Source: Phycisphaeraceae bacterium (GTDB lineage Bacteria > Planctomycetota > Phycisphaerae > Phycisphaerales > UBA1924). From it: a stretch of 64,000 nucleotides of DNA. Positions 23,363 through 34,594 of this stretch are shown here, in pieces. The stretch spans positions 1 to 64,000 of the forward strand of contig RECQ01000054.1 of the NCBI GenBank assembly GCA_007693965.1, given 5' to 3'. The notes under the pieces are model-generated. The model saw nothing but the letters and a program-made list of their open reading frames with translations. It was not told the DNA's origin and made no database searches. Within the stretch, counting starts at the first letter, position 1, and each line of letters begins with the position of its first letter. A program made the position numbers and the translations under genes.

Positions 23363-24124
23363 ATGACACACCTGATGACACTCATCGCGGGCGCCCTCGC
23401 CGCGGCGACGCTCTTCTCCTGCGCCGCCGTCCCCAACAAGGCCCACGCCATGAAAAACAACCCCGAGGCGGAGCGCCCGCAGATGCGCGTCACCGGGGCA
23501 GGCGAACTGAAAGTTCCCGCCGACCAGCTCCGACTCGCTTTGAGCGTGGTGACGGAAGGGGCTCAGGATCAGCCCGTGAGCGCGGTGATGGAGGAAAACT
23601 CGCGCCTCGCCTCGCGCGTCCGCGAGGCGCTGCGCCGTGTCGGCCTCGAGGACGACGAGGTCGAGACGTCGAGCTTCATGGTGGCGCCGATCTACTCCAC
23701 GCCGCAGCGCGGCGAGGCCCGGCGCATCACCGGCTACCGCGTGCAGAACGAGGTGCGTGTGACGACGAAGAAGATGGAGCTTGCGGGCCGGATCATCCAG
23801 CAGGGGGTGGAGGCGGGCGCCAACCAGGTCTCCTCGCTCACCTTCGGCCTCGCCGAAGAGCGCGCCCACCGCGCCGACGCCATTGCGCAGGCGACGCGGA
23901 ACGCCCGTTCGGACGCAACTGCGCTGGCACGCGCTGCGGGCGTGAACATCGTGCGCACGCTGCGCCTCGATCTCGACCAGCCCCAGTTCCAGCCGCCCCA
24001 GCCCTTCATGGCCAGCCGCATGAACATGGAGGCGGACGCCGGCGCCCAGCCGCCCATCGAGGCCGGCGAAGTCACGGTGCGAGCCACGGTCACCATCATC
24101 TTCGAGATCGGCGAGGGACGGTGA
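23363..24124 (+). CDS. SIMPL-domain (DUF541) lipoprotein
   Basis: The 253-aa protein starts with a lipoprotein-type signal (lipobox LFSC, about residues 17-20). A SIMPL/DUF541 domain of the BP26/OMP28 type follows: VTGAGELKVPADQLRLAL, VGLEDDEVETSSFMVAPIY, ITGYRVQNEVRVTTKKM and the final VTVRATVTIIFEI. Family members are periplasmic or outer-membrane proteins of unclear biochemical role, sometimes linked to stress. It is placed between atpH and atpA on the same strand, in a position normally without a gene. Confidence 0.9.
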   Translation: MTHLMTLIAGALAAATLFSCAAVPNKAHAMKNNPEAERPQMRVTGAGELKVPADQLRLALSVVTEGAQDQPVSAVMEENSRLASRVREALRRVGLEDDEVETSSFMVAPIYSTPQRGEARRITGYRVQNEVRVTTKKMELAGRIIQQGVEAGANQVSSLTFGLAEERAHRADAIAQATRNARSDATALARAAGVNIVRTLRLDLDQPQFQPPQPFMASRMNMEADAGAQPPIEAGEVTVRATVTIIFEIGEGR

Positions 24125-24445
24125 TCCGCGCTGACGTGGTGATGTGAGAACCCGATCGTGGTGGGCGGCTCCTCGCCCCAGCAATGCCGTCCGGGCCTCT
24201 CTCACCCTGCGCCCCGGCCCATCCGCGGCGCAGGCCCCGCCGTGGCGATCTGCTGGCCACTTCCGGCGCTCTCACCTGCCATCCGCCCCGCGACACCCGC
24301 CCCGGAATTCGCTATTCTGTCCCGCCCGCGGCTGGGCGATCGCGCCCCGCGCCGCCCATCGTCCAACCGCCCGATTCGGCCCGGTCCCGCGGCCTTCGGC
24401 CCGCAGCCGTCGCCGCCCTTCCAGAGCCCCGAGAGCCAGACACCC
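24125..24445. other. Spacer between SIMPL gene and atpA (321 bp)
   Basis: The frame of atpA is open through this spacer, but the translated sequence is Pro/Arg/Ala-rich and not AtpA-like, so I treat it as non-coding. A TATTCT within a short AT patch (24313-24318) is a possible -10, so atpA may have its own promoter with a leader of about 120 nt. I see no other signal. Confidence 0.45.
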
Positions 24446-26056
<1,611 letters not shown>

Positions 26057-26105
26057 TTCCGGCGTCCCGCGGCGGCGCCCCCGCCGTCGCCAGGATCCTC
26101 GAGCC

Positions 26106-27125
26106 ATGACGGGTGGACGCCACACCGTTGACGACGCGGAACGCGCCTACGAAGGTCGGCGCGTCTGCATCACCGGCGGCGCCGGGTTCATCGGCGCCAG
26201 GCTTGTCGAGACCCTGCTCGATCTGGGCGCCCATCCCACCATCATCGACGATCTCTCCAATTCCTCCACCGAGCGGATCGGCGACATTGTCGACCGCGAC
26301 CCCGAGCGGGTGCAGTTCATCCACGGGTCGATTCTCGACCCCGATGCGCTGGCGGAGGCGGTGCAGGGCACAGAGCTGGTCTTTCATCTCGCCGCGGTCA
26401 GCGCGGTGGGCAGCGCCGCCGAAGACCCGCGCCGCGCCTTCGATGTGAACGTGGCCGGCGCGGTGCGCGTGGCGGAGACCGCGCGCCTCGCGGGTGTCGA
26501 GCGACTGGTGTATTCGGGATCGAGCAGCGCCTACGGCGCCGCGGCCCCGCCCCACACAGAGCAGCTCGCGCCGCGTCCACTCTCGGTGTACGCCGCCTCG
26601 AAGCTCGCGGCGGAGCATGTGGTGACGGCGTGGGCCGAATCGCGCGGGCTGCCGTGCGTCACGCTGCGCCTCTTCAACGTCTACGGCGCCGGCCAGCCCG
26701 AGGACAGCGCCGAGTCAGCGGTGATTCCCGCCTTCATCAGCCGCCTCCGCGCTGGAGAGGCGCCAGTCATCTTCGGCAATGGCCTGCAGACGCGCGACTT
26801 CGTTCACGTCGACGACGCGGTGCGGGCGTTTCTGCTCGCCGGGGCCTCGGAGCGGGCGATGGATGGCGGCGCCGTGAACATCGGGACCGGGCGCCCCACG
26901 ACGCTGCTGGATCTTGTCGAGGCATTAAAGAAACTGCTGAACTCGGAGGCGCCGCTTCCCGTGCATGAGGAGCCAAGGTCCGGCGATGTGCCGCACTCGC
27001 ACGCCGACATCAGTCGCGCCCGTGATCTGCTCGGGTTCGAGCCGGCAATCTCACTCGAAGATGGCCTGGCGCGCACGCTGGGGCTCACCGGCGACGCCTC
27101 CTCCACCGGCGCCCGCCGCAGCTGA
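26106..27125 (+). CDS. NAD-dependent epimerase/dehydratase
   Basis: An extended SDR of 339 aa: NAD loop GGAGFIGARL (about residues 24-33), SGSSSAYG, catalytic YAASK (about residue 162), and TLRLFNVYG. These features fit nucleotide-sugar epimerases of the GalE/WbpP type; the substrate cannot be fixed. It starts 49 bp after atpA and ends 24 bp before the Bat-like gene on the same strand, so it may belong to the same long run. It is not a duplicate of the galE at 15240, which has different flanking motifs. Confidence 0.88.
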   Translation: MTGGRHTVDDAERAYEGRRVCITGGAGFIGARLVETLLDLGAHPTIIDDLSNSSTERIGDIVDRDPERVQFIHGSILDPDALAEAVQGTELVFHLAAVSAVGSAAEDPRRAFDVNVAGAVRVAETARLAGVERLVYSGSSSAYGAAAPPHTEQLAPRPLSVYAASKLAAEHVVTAWAESRGLPCVTLRLFNVYGAGQPEDSAESAVIPAFISRLRAGEAPVIFGNGLQTRDFVHVDDAVRAFLLAGASERAMDGGAVNIGTGRPTTLLDLVEALKKLLNSEAPLPVHEEPRSGDVPHSHADISRARDLLGFEPAISLEDGLARTLGLTGDASSTGARRS

Positions 27126-27149
27126 CGCCATCGGCGCCCGGCGGCGGAT

Positions 27150-29282
27150 GTGAGCGTCGGGGCGCTACTGTTGATCGTGACGACATTCGCCGTCATCACT
27201 GGAATCTCATCGGCGTGGCTCATCGCGGGCGGCGCAGCGCTGACGCTGCCGGTTGCGGCCCACCTGCTTTCGCGTCGTCCTGCCCGGGTCATTCAGTTTC
27301 CCGCAGTGCGATTCGTGAAAAGCGCCTCCAGCGCCGGGGCCGGGCGCCGGAGCGTGCGCGATGGCGTCCTGCTGATGCTGCGATGCCTGCTGGTGGCGGC
27401 CCTCGCCCTGGCGTTTGCTCGCCCCTCGTGGACCGGCGCCGGCGCCGCCATCGCGACAGACGGCGCTGTCGACCTGGTGATCGTGGTCGACAGCTCCGCC
27501 TCGATGACTCGCGCCGATCGCGGGCGAACCCTCTTCGACACGGCCCGGGCCGAGGCGATGGCGCTGCTCGACGGCCTTGACCCTGCGCGCGACAGGGCCG
27601 CGGTCGTGTTCGCCCGACTGAGGCCGACGGCCGCGCTGCCGGAGCTGACCACGAACTTCGAGGCCCTCGCGACCAGACTCGCCGGAGCTTCGCCGACGCT
27701 CGAACATGCGGACATCATTGAGGCGATCGCCCATGCGAGGTCGCTTGGCGCCGCCGCTGATGACGAGAGGCGCGTGCGGCGCATCGTCGTGATCAGCGAC
27801 ATGCAGCGGGGGAGCTGGGAGCGTTTCGGCAGCGCGGATGATCAGGATGTGGTGGTTCGCCCCGTCGGGCCGGGTAAGGCGACTTCGAACATCGCGATTC
27901 GTGATGTTCGCATCACGCCTGCCAGACCGGTGATCGGCGAGCGCGTGCAGGTGTACGCATCTGCGCTGCGCTTCGGCGATGCGCCGGACAGCGCGATGGC
28001 GACACTCCGCGTCGGAGACAGGACGCTCGAATCCCGACGTGTGGACTTCGATGGTGAGGGAGTCGGCCCGATCGCCTTCGAGACTGTCCTTCAGGATGTC
28101 GGGCCGGTTGCGCTCAGCGTCAGCATCGACGACGATTCATTTGAACATGACGATCGGGTGGGAATTGCGGTTGAGGTCTCGCCCAAGCGGCGCGTGGGCG
28201 TGGTGAGCGGGGGGGAGGATGGCGTCACTGACCACGCCGCCCGCGCGCTCGCCGCGGCGCTAGCGCCCGATGCGCCGGCCCCAGTCGAGGTGGTGCGTCT
28301 GTCCGCGGATCGGTTCGACGAACAAGCCTCAGTGGGGTTGGATGCGCTCTTCATCATCGGCGCCGGGCGGCTGCCAGAGCAGGCGGTGCAAGCCATCGGC
28401 GCCCATCTCGAACGCGGCGCCGGTGTGGTCTGGTTTGCCGATTCTCCCGAATCCATCGAATCACTGATGCGCGTTGAGTCGCAGGCGATGGGAGCAGCGC
28501 CGCCGATCGAATTCACCAGTGGGTTCCAGCGCGACATGCAGGGAGTGGGTCTCAACGCCTTCACCGAGCCGGCGCCGGCGTTGCCCGGGTTGGCCGGGAT
28601 CGGCGCCCGGGCCCTGCAGGAGCCGAGTTTCATGGCTTACACGCCGGGACGCGTCCGCCCTGGCGCTGTGCCGCTGCTGAACTATGACTCCGGCGTCCCC
28701 TTCGCCGCCGGCGCCGTCTCGCTCATCGTCGTCAATGCGGACATCGCGCCGGACGCATCAACCCTCACCCGTTCGCTGGTCTTTCCGGTCCTCGTTCACG
28801 AATGGCTGGCGTATCTCTCACAATCGGCGTCCGACCGCGACGGTGTCTTCGTCGGCGAATCGATTCACATCGAGAGCCCGATCGGCGACGATGCCGACAT
28901 TGTGGCGCCGCTGCGGGATGAGAGCGGCCGCATCGTGGAAGCGACTGCGACCGGCGGCGTCCTGCGCCTCCAGGCGCTGCCGACATCGGCGCCTGGATTT
29001 GTCCGCATCACGGACAGCGCCGGCGACCTGGTCGCGATGCAGTTCGTTGCGCTCGATCCTCGCCAGAGCGACATGCGTATCTTCAATCCCGGCGCTGGGA
29101 CCGGAGATGATGTCCAGACGGCCGGCGACGCCGAGGTTGATGCAGCCCGCTCCCTGTCCAGTCGCGCCGATTCAATCGAGCTCTGGCCATTTCTCCTGAC
29201 TCTGGCCATCGGTTTCGCATTGCTGGAGTCGTTGCTGGCCGGCGCTCCGCGCGGGCGACGCAGGACGGAGCCGGTGTCGTGA
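27150..29282 (+). CDS. BatA-type membrane protein with vWA domain
   Basis: The 710-aa protein has the BatA N-terminal region: two membrane helices around LLSRRPARVIQFPAVRFVK, then LRCLLVAALALAFARP. A vWA domain with the metal-site motif VDSSASM (about residues 113-119) follows, then a long beta-rich periplasmic part, and a final helix (LTLAIGFALLESLLAGA). Bat proteins accompany MoxR ATPases and DUF58 proteins in other bacteria and are implicated in envelope stress or metal-dependent assembly. The GTG start is 24 bp after the epimerase. It overlaps the next gene by 4 nt (GTGA). Confidence 0.85.
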   Translation: MSVGALLLIVTTFAVITGISSAWLIAGGAALTLPVAAHLLSRRPARVIQFPAVRFVKSASSAGAGRRSVRDGVLLMLRCLLVAALALAFARPSWTGAGAAIATDGAVDLVIVVDSSASMTRADRGRTLFDTARAEAMALLDGLDPARDRAAVVFARLRPTAALPELTTNFEALATRLAGASPTLEHADIIEAIAHARSLGAAADDERRVRRIVVISDMQRGSWERFGSADDQDVVVRPVGPGKATSNIAIRDVRITPARPVIGERVQVYASALRFGDAPDSAMATLRVGDRTLESRRVDFDGEGVGPIAFETVLQDVGPVALSVSIDDDSFEHDDRVGIAVEVSPKRRVGVVSGGEDGVTDHAARALAAALAPDAPAPVEVVRLSADRFDEQASVGLDALFIIGAGRLPEQAVQAIGAHLERGAGVVWFADSPESIESLMRVESQAMGAAPPIEFTSGFQRDMQGVGLNAFTEPAPALPGLAGIGARALQEPSFMAYTPGRVRPGAVPLLNYDSGVPFAAGAVSLIVVNADIAPDASTLTRSLVFPVLVHEWLAYLSQSASDRDGVFVGESIHIESPIGDDADIVAPLRDESGRIVEATATGGVLRLQALPTSAPGFVRITDSAGDLVAMQFVALDPRQSDMRIFNPGAGTGDDVQTAGDAEVDAARSLSSRADSIELWPFLLTLAIGFALLESLLAGAPRGRRRTEPVS

Positions 29283-31549
29283 TCGAGGGCCTGCGATTCA
29301 TGCCCGGCCTGGCGCCGCTGCTGGTCGCCATCCTTGCGGCGGCGTGCGTCGTCGCCTCGGTGTGGGGTGCGCGGCGTATTGGCGCCGCCGCTGGTGTGGC
29401 GGCGATCCGGATCTGCGTGCTGCTGGGCATCGGCGTCCTGCTGCTCGGCCCTTCACTTCCTGCGCCGGCGCAGGACTCCGAGTCGCGTCCGGCGCTGGCG
29501 ATCCTGGTGGATCGCTCACGCTCCATGTGCATCACCGATGAAATCGTGGATGGGCGCACGGCCAGCCGCTTCGACGCCCTCCGAGCCTCGTGGCTCGATC
29601 CGCACACCATCGAACGCCTCGGGCGCAGCGCCGAGATTCGTCTCTTCGGCGTTGCGGAAGAACTCGCCCGGGCCCAATTGCACGACCTGACGGCTGAAGA
29701 CCCCGCCGGACTCCAATCGCGCCTCGGGGACTCGGTCAATCGCGTGATCCGCGCCGGCGGCGTCAGCGATGTACTGCTCCTGACCGATGGCGCCGACACC
29801 GACCATACATCAGACGATTGGATCCGCAGCGCGGCGGAGCGCGCCATCAGCGCCGGCGTCAGGATTCACACCGTCGTCGCCGGCGCTGTGGGACGCCCTG
29901 ATGATGTCGCCCTCTCCGCTTCAATCGACGACCCCGTCGTTTCGGAAGGCGCCTCCACGACGCTGCGCCTCCGCATCTCGCAGAGCGGCTTTGATGGAGC
30001 GCTTGCGCGCGTGACCGTCACCAATGCAAGCGACCCCGGCGCCGCGCCGGTCTTCGATGAGCGCATCACCCTTACGGAAAGCCGTGAGCTCCTGATTCCC
30101 ATCACCCCGCGATCGGATCATGCCGATCCCGACGACGCCCTGCCCCTCATCGAATATACCGCCCGCATCGAGCCGCTGCCCGGTGAGGTGGATGAACGCA
30201 ACAACCAGGCGAGCGTCTTCGTGCGCATCGCTCGCGGAGGCATCCGCGTGCTCGTACTGGAGAATGAGCCCTACTGGGACACAACGCATTTCATCGGCGC
30301 CATGCGCGCCGATCCGCAGGTCGATCTCACCACCGTCATCGGCCTCGGCGCCGCTCGCGAGCGAATCGCCCGCTACGCGCCGGAGCATCTCCGAGGCGCT
30401 GTAGAGACCCCGACCTCGGCGCCGCTGGATGAACGCGAGCTCTTCGACTTCGACATCATTGCGCTGGGACGCGGCGTCGAGCGATGGCTGCACGGCGAAC
30501 ACGCCGAACTGCTGCGCCGATTCGTCATCGAACGAGGCGGGAGCGTCATCTTCCTCCGCGGCGCCCCGACGCGGGCCCAGAGCGATGAGGCCGCATCCCT
30601 CCGGCGCGTCCTCGCGGATATCTCGCCTGTCGAATGGGGCGATGGCGTCCTCGATGACGTGCGGCTCGGCGCATCGCCCGGTGAGGCGCCCCCCGGACTG
30701 CTTGATTTTGATGCCCTCGGCCCCATCGAAACACTCCTCGAAGACCTGCCCGGCATGATCGCCGGCTCGCGCATCGAGCGCGAACGATCCATGGCGGCCG
30801 TCTGGCTGCGCCAGCGACCTGAGGGCGCGAACGACGCTGAGGATCCTGCCCCCGCTGCGGTCGCGCACATGCAGGCCGGTCGCGGACGCACGCTCGCGGT
30901 TCTCACCGATGGGCTGTGGCGATGGTCCTTCCTGCCCACTCATCTGCGCGACTATTCCAGCGTCTACCGGCTCTTCTGGGGGCGATCCGTGCGCTGGCTC
31001 GTCTCCGGCGCTGAGTTCCAGCCCGGACAGTCGGTGGCGATCGATGTGGACCCGCCCGGCGCCCACCCCGGCCAGCGAATCGCCATCTCCGTGCGCACGC
31101 GGTATCACACCGATGACAATTTCATCGAACGCCTCGTGGTGCGCGAACCCTCCGGGCGCGAGCGCAGCCTCGCCCCCGCCCGGGCGGACGCCGGCGCCCA
31201 GGTTTTCAATGCATCCTTCATTCCCGAAGAGAGCGGCGTGCACGAAATCATCGCCGCCACACCGACGGAAGTGCGCACGACGCGCTTCAACGTGCGTGAA
31301 GATCGCCGCGAGCTGCTTGACACGGCGGCCCGCCCGGAGGCGCTCGAAGAATTGGCGACCCGCACCGGCGGCATGTTCCTTCCGCTCGATGGCGCCGCCG
31401 CCCTGATGCAGCGCCTCGACGCCGCGACCAAATCCATGTCAGATCGCCGCGAACCGGTTCCGGCCTGGGATCGCTGGTGGGTCTTCGCCCTGCTCATCGG
31501 CGGCCTCGGCGCGGAGTGGATGTGGCGGCGCTGGAGGGGCTGGCCATGA
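29279..31549 (+). CDS. Bat-like large membrane protein (glutamine amidotransferase-like region)
   Basis: The 756-aa protein has two N-terminal membrane helices, then a degenerate vWA region (ILVDRSRSMCITDE at about residue 78; LLLTDGADTD). A segment around GIRVLVLENEPYWDTTHFIGA (about 320-340) resembles the amidotransferase-like fold common in planctomycete Bat operons. The C terminus ends in a membrane helix. It begins at a GTG overlapping the previous stop by 4 nt and ends overlapping the next start (ATGA). Function is inferred only from the operon. Confidence 0.8.
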   Translation: MIEGLRFMPGLAPLLVAILAAACVVASVWGARRIGAAAGVAAIRICVLLGIGVLLLGPSLPAPAQDSESRPALAILVDRSRSMCITDEIVDGRTASRFDALRASWLDPHTIERLGRSAEIRLFGVAEELARAQLHDLTAEDPAGLQSRLGDSVNRVIRAGGVSDVLLLTDGADTDHTSDDWIRSAAERAISAGVRIHTVVAGAVGRPDDVALSASIDDPVVSEGASTTLRLRISQSGFDGALARVTVTNASDPGAAPVFDERITLTESRELLIPITPRSDHADPDDALPLIEYTARIEPLPGEVDERNNQASVFVRIARGGIRVLVLENEPYWDTTHFIGAMRADPQVDLTTVIGLGAARERIARYAPEHLRGAVETPTSAPLDERELFDFDIIALGRGVERWLHGEHAELLRRFVIERGGSVIFLRGAPTRAQSDEAASLRRVLADISPVEWGDGVLDDVRLGASPGEAPPGLLDFDALGPIETLLEDLPGMIAGSRIERERSMAAVWLRQRPEGANDAEDPAPAAVAHMQAGRGRTLAVLTDGLWRWSFLPTHLRDYSSVYRLFWGRSVRWLVSGAEFQPGQSVAIDVDPPGAHPGQRIAISVRTRYHTDDNFIERLVVREPSGRERSLAPARADAGAQVFNASFIPEESGVHEIIAATPTEVRTTRFNVREDRRELLDTAARPEALEELATRTGGMFLPLDGAAALMQRLDAATKSMSDRREPVPAWDRWWVFALLIGGLGAEWMWRRWRGWP

Positions 31550-33615
31550 ATGATGTGCGCCAAAGCGCCGGCGCCGATCCGCTGGCTCGCAGGCTGAAGT
31601 CCCTCGTGCGCGCCCTGCGTCGAACTTCCCGACTCGAGCGCGCCGGCGCGGCGTTCTGGCCGCTGCCGATCATCGCAATTGCGCTGATCGGCGCCGATGC
31701 GCTGTGGCCTGCCCATGAATCTGTGCGCATCGTATGCGCCATCGCATTCGCGCTCCTGTTGTTGCGCGTTGTGTGGGCGTTGATTGTCCCCGAACGAGCA
31801 GCGCGGCGCGCCGGCCCTGCCCGCGCCGCCCGCATCGCCGAGGAGCGTCTCGCCCTGCAGGGAAACCCCCTGGTGAATGCGCTCCAGCTCCGAACCCTTG
31901 CGATGTCGAGCGGCGATGCGGCGTCAGCGCTGGCCCGCGAAGCGGTCCGGCGCGGCGAGGAGACATCGAGTGCAATCGAAGCCCGCCGCGTGATCGATAC
32001 GAGCCGCGCCGGAAAAGTGTGGCGTTTGTCATTGCTCACCACCATCACGCTGCTCACTGTCGCGCTCCTCTCGCCACGGCTGGTGGCGATGGGGGCGATG
32101 CGCTACCTCGATCCGATGGGCGACCACCCGCCCTATTCGCGCACCACATTCGATATTCAGCTCCAGCCTGATCCGGCGCTTGTCGGCGATGATGTCGAGA
32201 TCACCGTGCGAACAGCAGGGCCGGCGCCGGACTCCGTGCGTCTGGAGATCGAGCGCCTCGGGCGTGAGCCGGGCGAGGAGACGGTGTCTGTCGGAATGTC
32301 TGCCCGCACCGACGGCTTCAACGCAACCTTGCGCGATGTCCGTGAGCCTGTTCGCATACGCGCTGTCGGAAGCACCGGCCTCAGCGCCTGGCTGAGCATC
32401 GAACCGGTCCATCGTCCGCGCATTCGTGAAGCAACGCTCATGCTCACGCCGCCGGAGTACACAGGCATCCCGCCGTTCACGATTGATCCCCGTGAATCAA
32501 TCGATGGCCAGGCGCCCGAGCTGGTGGTTGGTTCAGCGGTCGAACTTCGAGTCACCTTGTCGCTCCCGGTGATGCAGGCAGACGCCGGCGCAGATGGCGC
32601 AGAGGTCGAGTGGTGGGGGCGCACCGCGATCGCGCGCGTTCAAATCGAGCGCCCCGGGGAAACACCGATCGCACTCAGCGCCGCCGCGGAGTCCGGGCTG
32701 TGGCTCGATGCTCCGGTCCGGGCCCGCGTGCTGGCGATTCCCGATTCTCCGCCGAGTATCGAGGTCAGGTCGCCGGCGCCGCCGGGTGAAGCGGTCCTCG
32801 CCGCCCCCGGGTCGAGCGTCGCCATCCGCGCCAGCGCCCACGATGACCACGCACTCGGCGCCTTCGATCTTCACTGGACTGTCGAGCGCTCGTCAGGCGG
32901 CGCCGATCACGGCGCCATGTCACTGTTGCCGGATGGTTTCGTCGGCGCCTCGCATCACGCACGGGCCAGCTTCGATCTTGACGCCGTCGCCGCCGGGCCG
33001 GGTGATGTGATCCATCTTTCGCTCTCCGCCGCCGACACACGCCCGGATGCATATGGAGGCGCCCAGCGCACGATTGCCGACCCGATCGCGATCAATGTTG
33101 TCGCCAGAACCGACAGCGCCTTTGATGCGCAAGAAGGCGATGCAGCCGCCGACGCCGAGGCCCTCACCGGCGCCGATCAGCCGGAAGCGGACGCCGCCGA
33201 CGCTCCATCGGCGATCCCAGGTCCGGAGGAAGCCGACGCCGAGAGCGACAGCCCGGGGCGCGAAGAGGCGCCGGCCGCCAGCCCCGAAGACGAAACAGAA
33301 ACCCCGGCAGACGCGGCCGCAACCGACGCCGACATCGACGCCGGCGCCGCCCGGCTCGACGACGGCGTGCTCATCGGCGATCCGGATGAAGCGGAGCCCC
33401 AGCCCTTCGATCGCCCATCTCCGATCACCCTCGACGATGTCGAGACCATCCGTCGCGAAGTCGATCGTCCCGTGGCGGAGGCGCTGAAGCTCAATTCCGT
33501 CGGTCTGGCCGGCCTCGCCGACCTGCCGCCGGCCTATCGTGACCTGGTGAGCCGATACTTCCTGCGGATCGCGCGTGATGATGCGCGTGACCAGAGGCCG
33601 GAGACGGACGAATGA
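31546..33615 (+). CDS. Bat-operon membrane protein, DUF4175-like
   Basis: The 689-aa protein has two N-terminal membrane helices (about residues 40-58 and 63-80), a third around 165-185, then a large extracytoplasmic region. The features include PPYSRTTFDI and TPPEYTGIPPF, typical of planctomycete DUF4175-like proteins. Residues about 520-640 are an acidic Asp/Ala/Glu-rich linker of low complexity. The ATG at 31546 overlaps the previous stop by 4 nt, and its own stop overlaps the next start (ATGA), so translation is coupled on both sides. No enzymatic residues are recognised. Confidence 0.78.
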   Translation: MNDVRQSAGADPLARRLKSLVRALRRTSRLERAGAAFWPLPIIAIALIGADALWPAHESVRIVCAIAFALLLLRVVWALIVPERAARRAGPARAARIAEERLALQGNPLVNALQLRTLAMSSGDAASALAREAVRRGEETSSAIEARRVIDTSRAGKVWRLSLLTTITLLTVALLSPRLVAMGAMRYLDPMGDHPPYSRTTFDIQLQPDPALVGDDVEITVRTAGPAPDSVRLEIERLGREPGEETVSVGMSARTDGFNATLRDVREPVRIRAVGSTGLSAWLSIEPVHRPRIREATLMLTPPEYTGIPPFTIDPRESIDGQAPELVVGSAVELRVTLSLPVMQADAGADGAEVEWWGRTAIARVQIERPGETPIALSAAAESGLWLDAPVRARVLAIPDSPPSIEVRSPAPPGEAVLAAPGSSVAIRASAHDDHALGAFDLHWTVERSSGGADHGAMSLLPDGFVGASHHARASFDLDAVAAGPGDVIHLSLSAADTRPDAYGGAQRTIADPIAINVVARTDSAFDAQEGDAAADAEALTGADQPEADAADAPSAIPGPEEADAESDSPGREEAPAASPEDETETPADAAATDADIDAGAARLDDGVLIGDPDEAEPQPFDRPSPITLDDVETIRREVDRPVAEALKLNSVGLAGLADLPPAYRDLVSRYFLRIARDDARDQRPETDE

Positions 33616-34361
33616 CCCCGCAGCAGACCATGCACATCGCGCACGGCCGAAACACAGCGCTTCATAATCGCCTGTTCAGCTTGCTCACGCTGGCGGGATT
33701 GATCCTGCTCCTCGCGCCCGCGGCGATTCGAGTCAGCGCGCAGCCACCGACGCCGGGCGCCTCCGCAGGCTCCGCCGACGGCCTCGTCCGCGTGGCCCTC
33801 ATCCGAACCGGGCTGGACGGGTCCGATCGCTGTTTCTCCGGCGCCTTTCTCCGCCTCGTCGGCTTCGAGACGCAGATCAACATCGATCCTGCGCTGGCCC
33901 GCATCACCATCGAGTCGGACCAGCTCTTTGAACATCCCTTTGTCATCCTCACCGGCGAGGGGTCATTCGAGCTCACAGAGGCAGAAGTTCTGCGGCTGCG
34001 TGACTACCTCCGCCGCGGCGGCATGCTGCTCGCCTCGGCCGGATGCTCCAACGCCGAGTGGAACACATCCATGCGGCGCACGATTGAGCGCATCTTCCCC
34101 GAGCAGGATCTGGCCCGCTTCGGCCCCGAGCACGAGGTCTTCAATCTTCTTTTCCCGGTCAGCGGCCTGCTGACGCGCCAGCAGACCGAGGCCGTCCTGT
34201 GGGGCGTCGAGCTCGACGGACGGCTGTCGCTCGTCTACTCGCCCGAAGGCCTCAACGACTCGGAGAGTGCCGGTGGCGACTGTTGCTGCTGCGGCGGGAA
34301 CGAAATCCGCGACGCCCGCTTCATCAACGCGAACCTATTGCTGTATGCGCTGATGGGGTGA
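33612..34361 (+). CDS. DUF4159 domain protein
   Basis: The 249-aa protein has an N-terminal signal or anchor (LFSLLTLAGLILLLAPAAI, ending VSAQ) and a DUF4159 domain: VRVALIRTG, PFVILTGEGSFELTEAEV, LRDYLRRGGMLLASAGC, and the C-terminal RDARFINANLLLYALMG. Before that lies a run of four cysteines (GDCCCCGGNEI), which could bind metal. DUF4159 proteins close Bat-like operons in planctomycetes. It overlaps the previous gene by 4 nt and is the last gene of the run that starts at 19609; a double-hairpin element follows 95 bp later. Confidence 0.87.
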   Translation: MTPQQTMHIAHGRNTALHNRLFSLLTLAGLILLLAPAAIRVSAQPPTPGASAGSADGLVRVALIRTGLDGSDRCFSGAFLRLVGFETQINIDPALARITIESDQLFEHPFVILTGEGSFELTEAEVLRLRDYLRRGGMLLASAGCSNAEWNTSMRRTIERIFPEQDLARFGPEHEVFNLLFPVSGLLTRQQTEAVLWGVELDGRLSLVYSPEGLNDSESAGGDCCCCGGNEIRDARFINANLLLYALMG

Positions 34362-34455
34362 AGAAAGAGTCTCTGGCGATGCGGCGCCTGCTCGGGCTCC
34401 GGGCCGGTGCGCCGATCGTCTAAAGCTGTCCCCGGGCGCCATGATGACTGGGGGT

Positions 34456-34534
34456 GCCGTGGTAGAGCCGTCCGCGGCTCTGCCACGCGCCTGGATATTC
34501 CGCGTGGCAAAGGCGAAGACGCCTTTACCACGGC
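34456..34534. repeat. Double-hairpin dispersed element, copy B (inverted)
   Basis: This 79-bp element is bounded by GCCGTGG (34456-34462) and CCACGGC (34528-34534). Hairpin one is GTGGTAGAGCC with GGCTCTGCCAC (one wobble pair); hairpin two is GTGGCAAAGGCG with CGCCTTTACCAC around an AAGA loop. Read on the minus strand it matches copy A at 4011-4086 throughout, including the inner CGTCTTCGC loop. It lies after the DUF4159 stop and before the next gene's promoter. Confidence 0.85.
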
Positions 34535-34580
34535 GCCCATCGAAAACGCCCGACTTTCAAAAAGGATCCGTATGATTCTG

Positions 34581-34586
34581 TATCCT
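34581..34586 (+). promoter_or_regulatory. Candidate -10 (TATCCT) for membrane protein gene
   Basis: TATCCT lies 8 nt before the ATG at 34595, without a Shine-Dalgarno sequence between. It fits the leaderless TANNNT pattern of this window. Confidence 0.5.
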
Positions 34587-34594
34587 GAACACCC

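Noticed and set aside
24158-24445. N-terminal extension of atpA by 96 residues
   Set aside because: The extension is Pro/Arg-rich and unlike AtpA; the family start MKIRTDEI lies at 24446.
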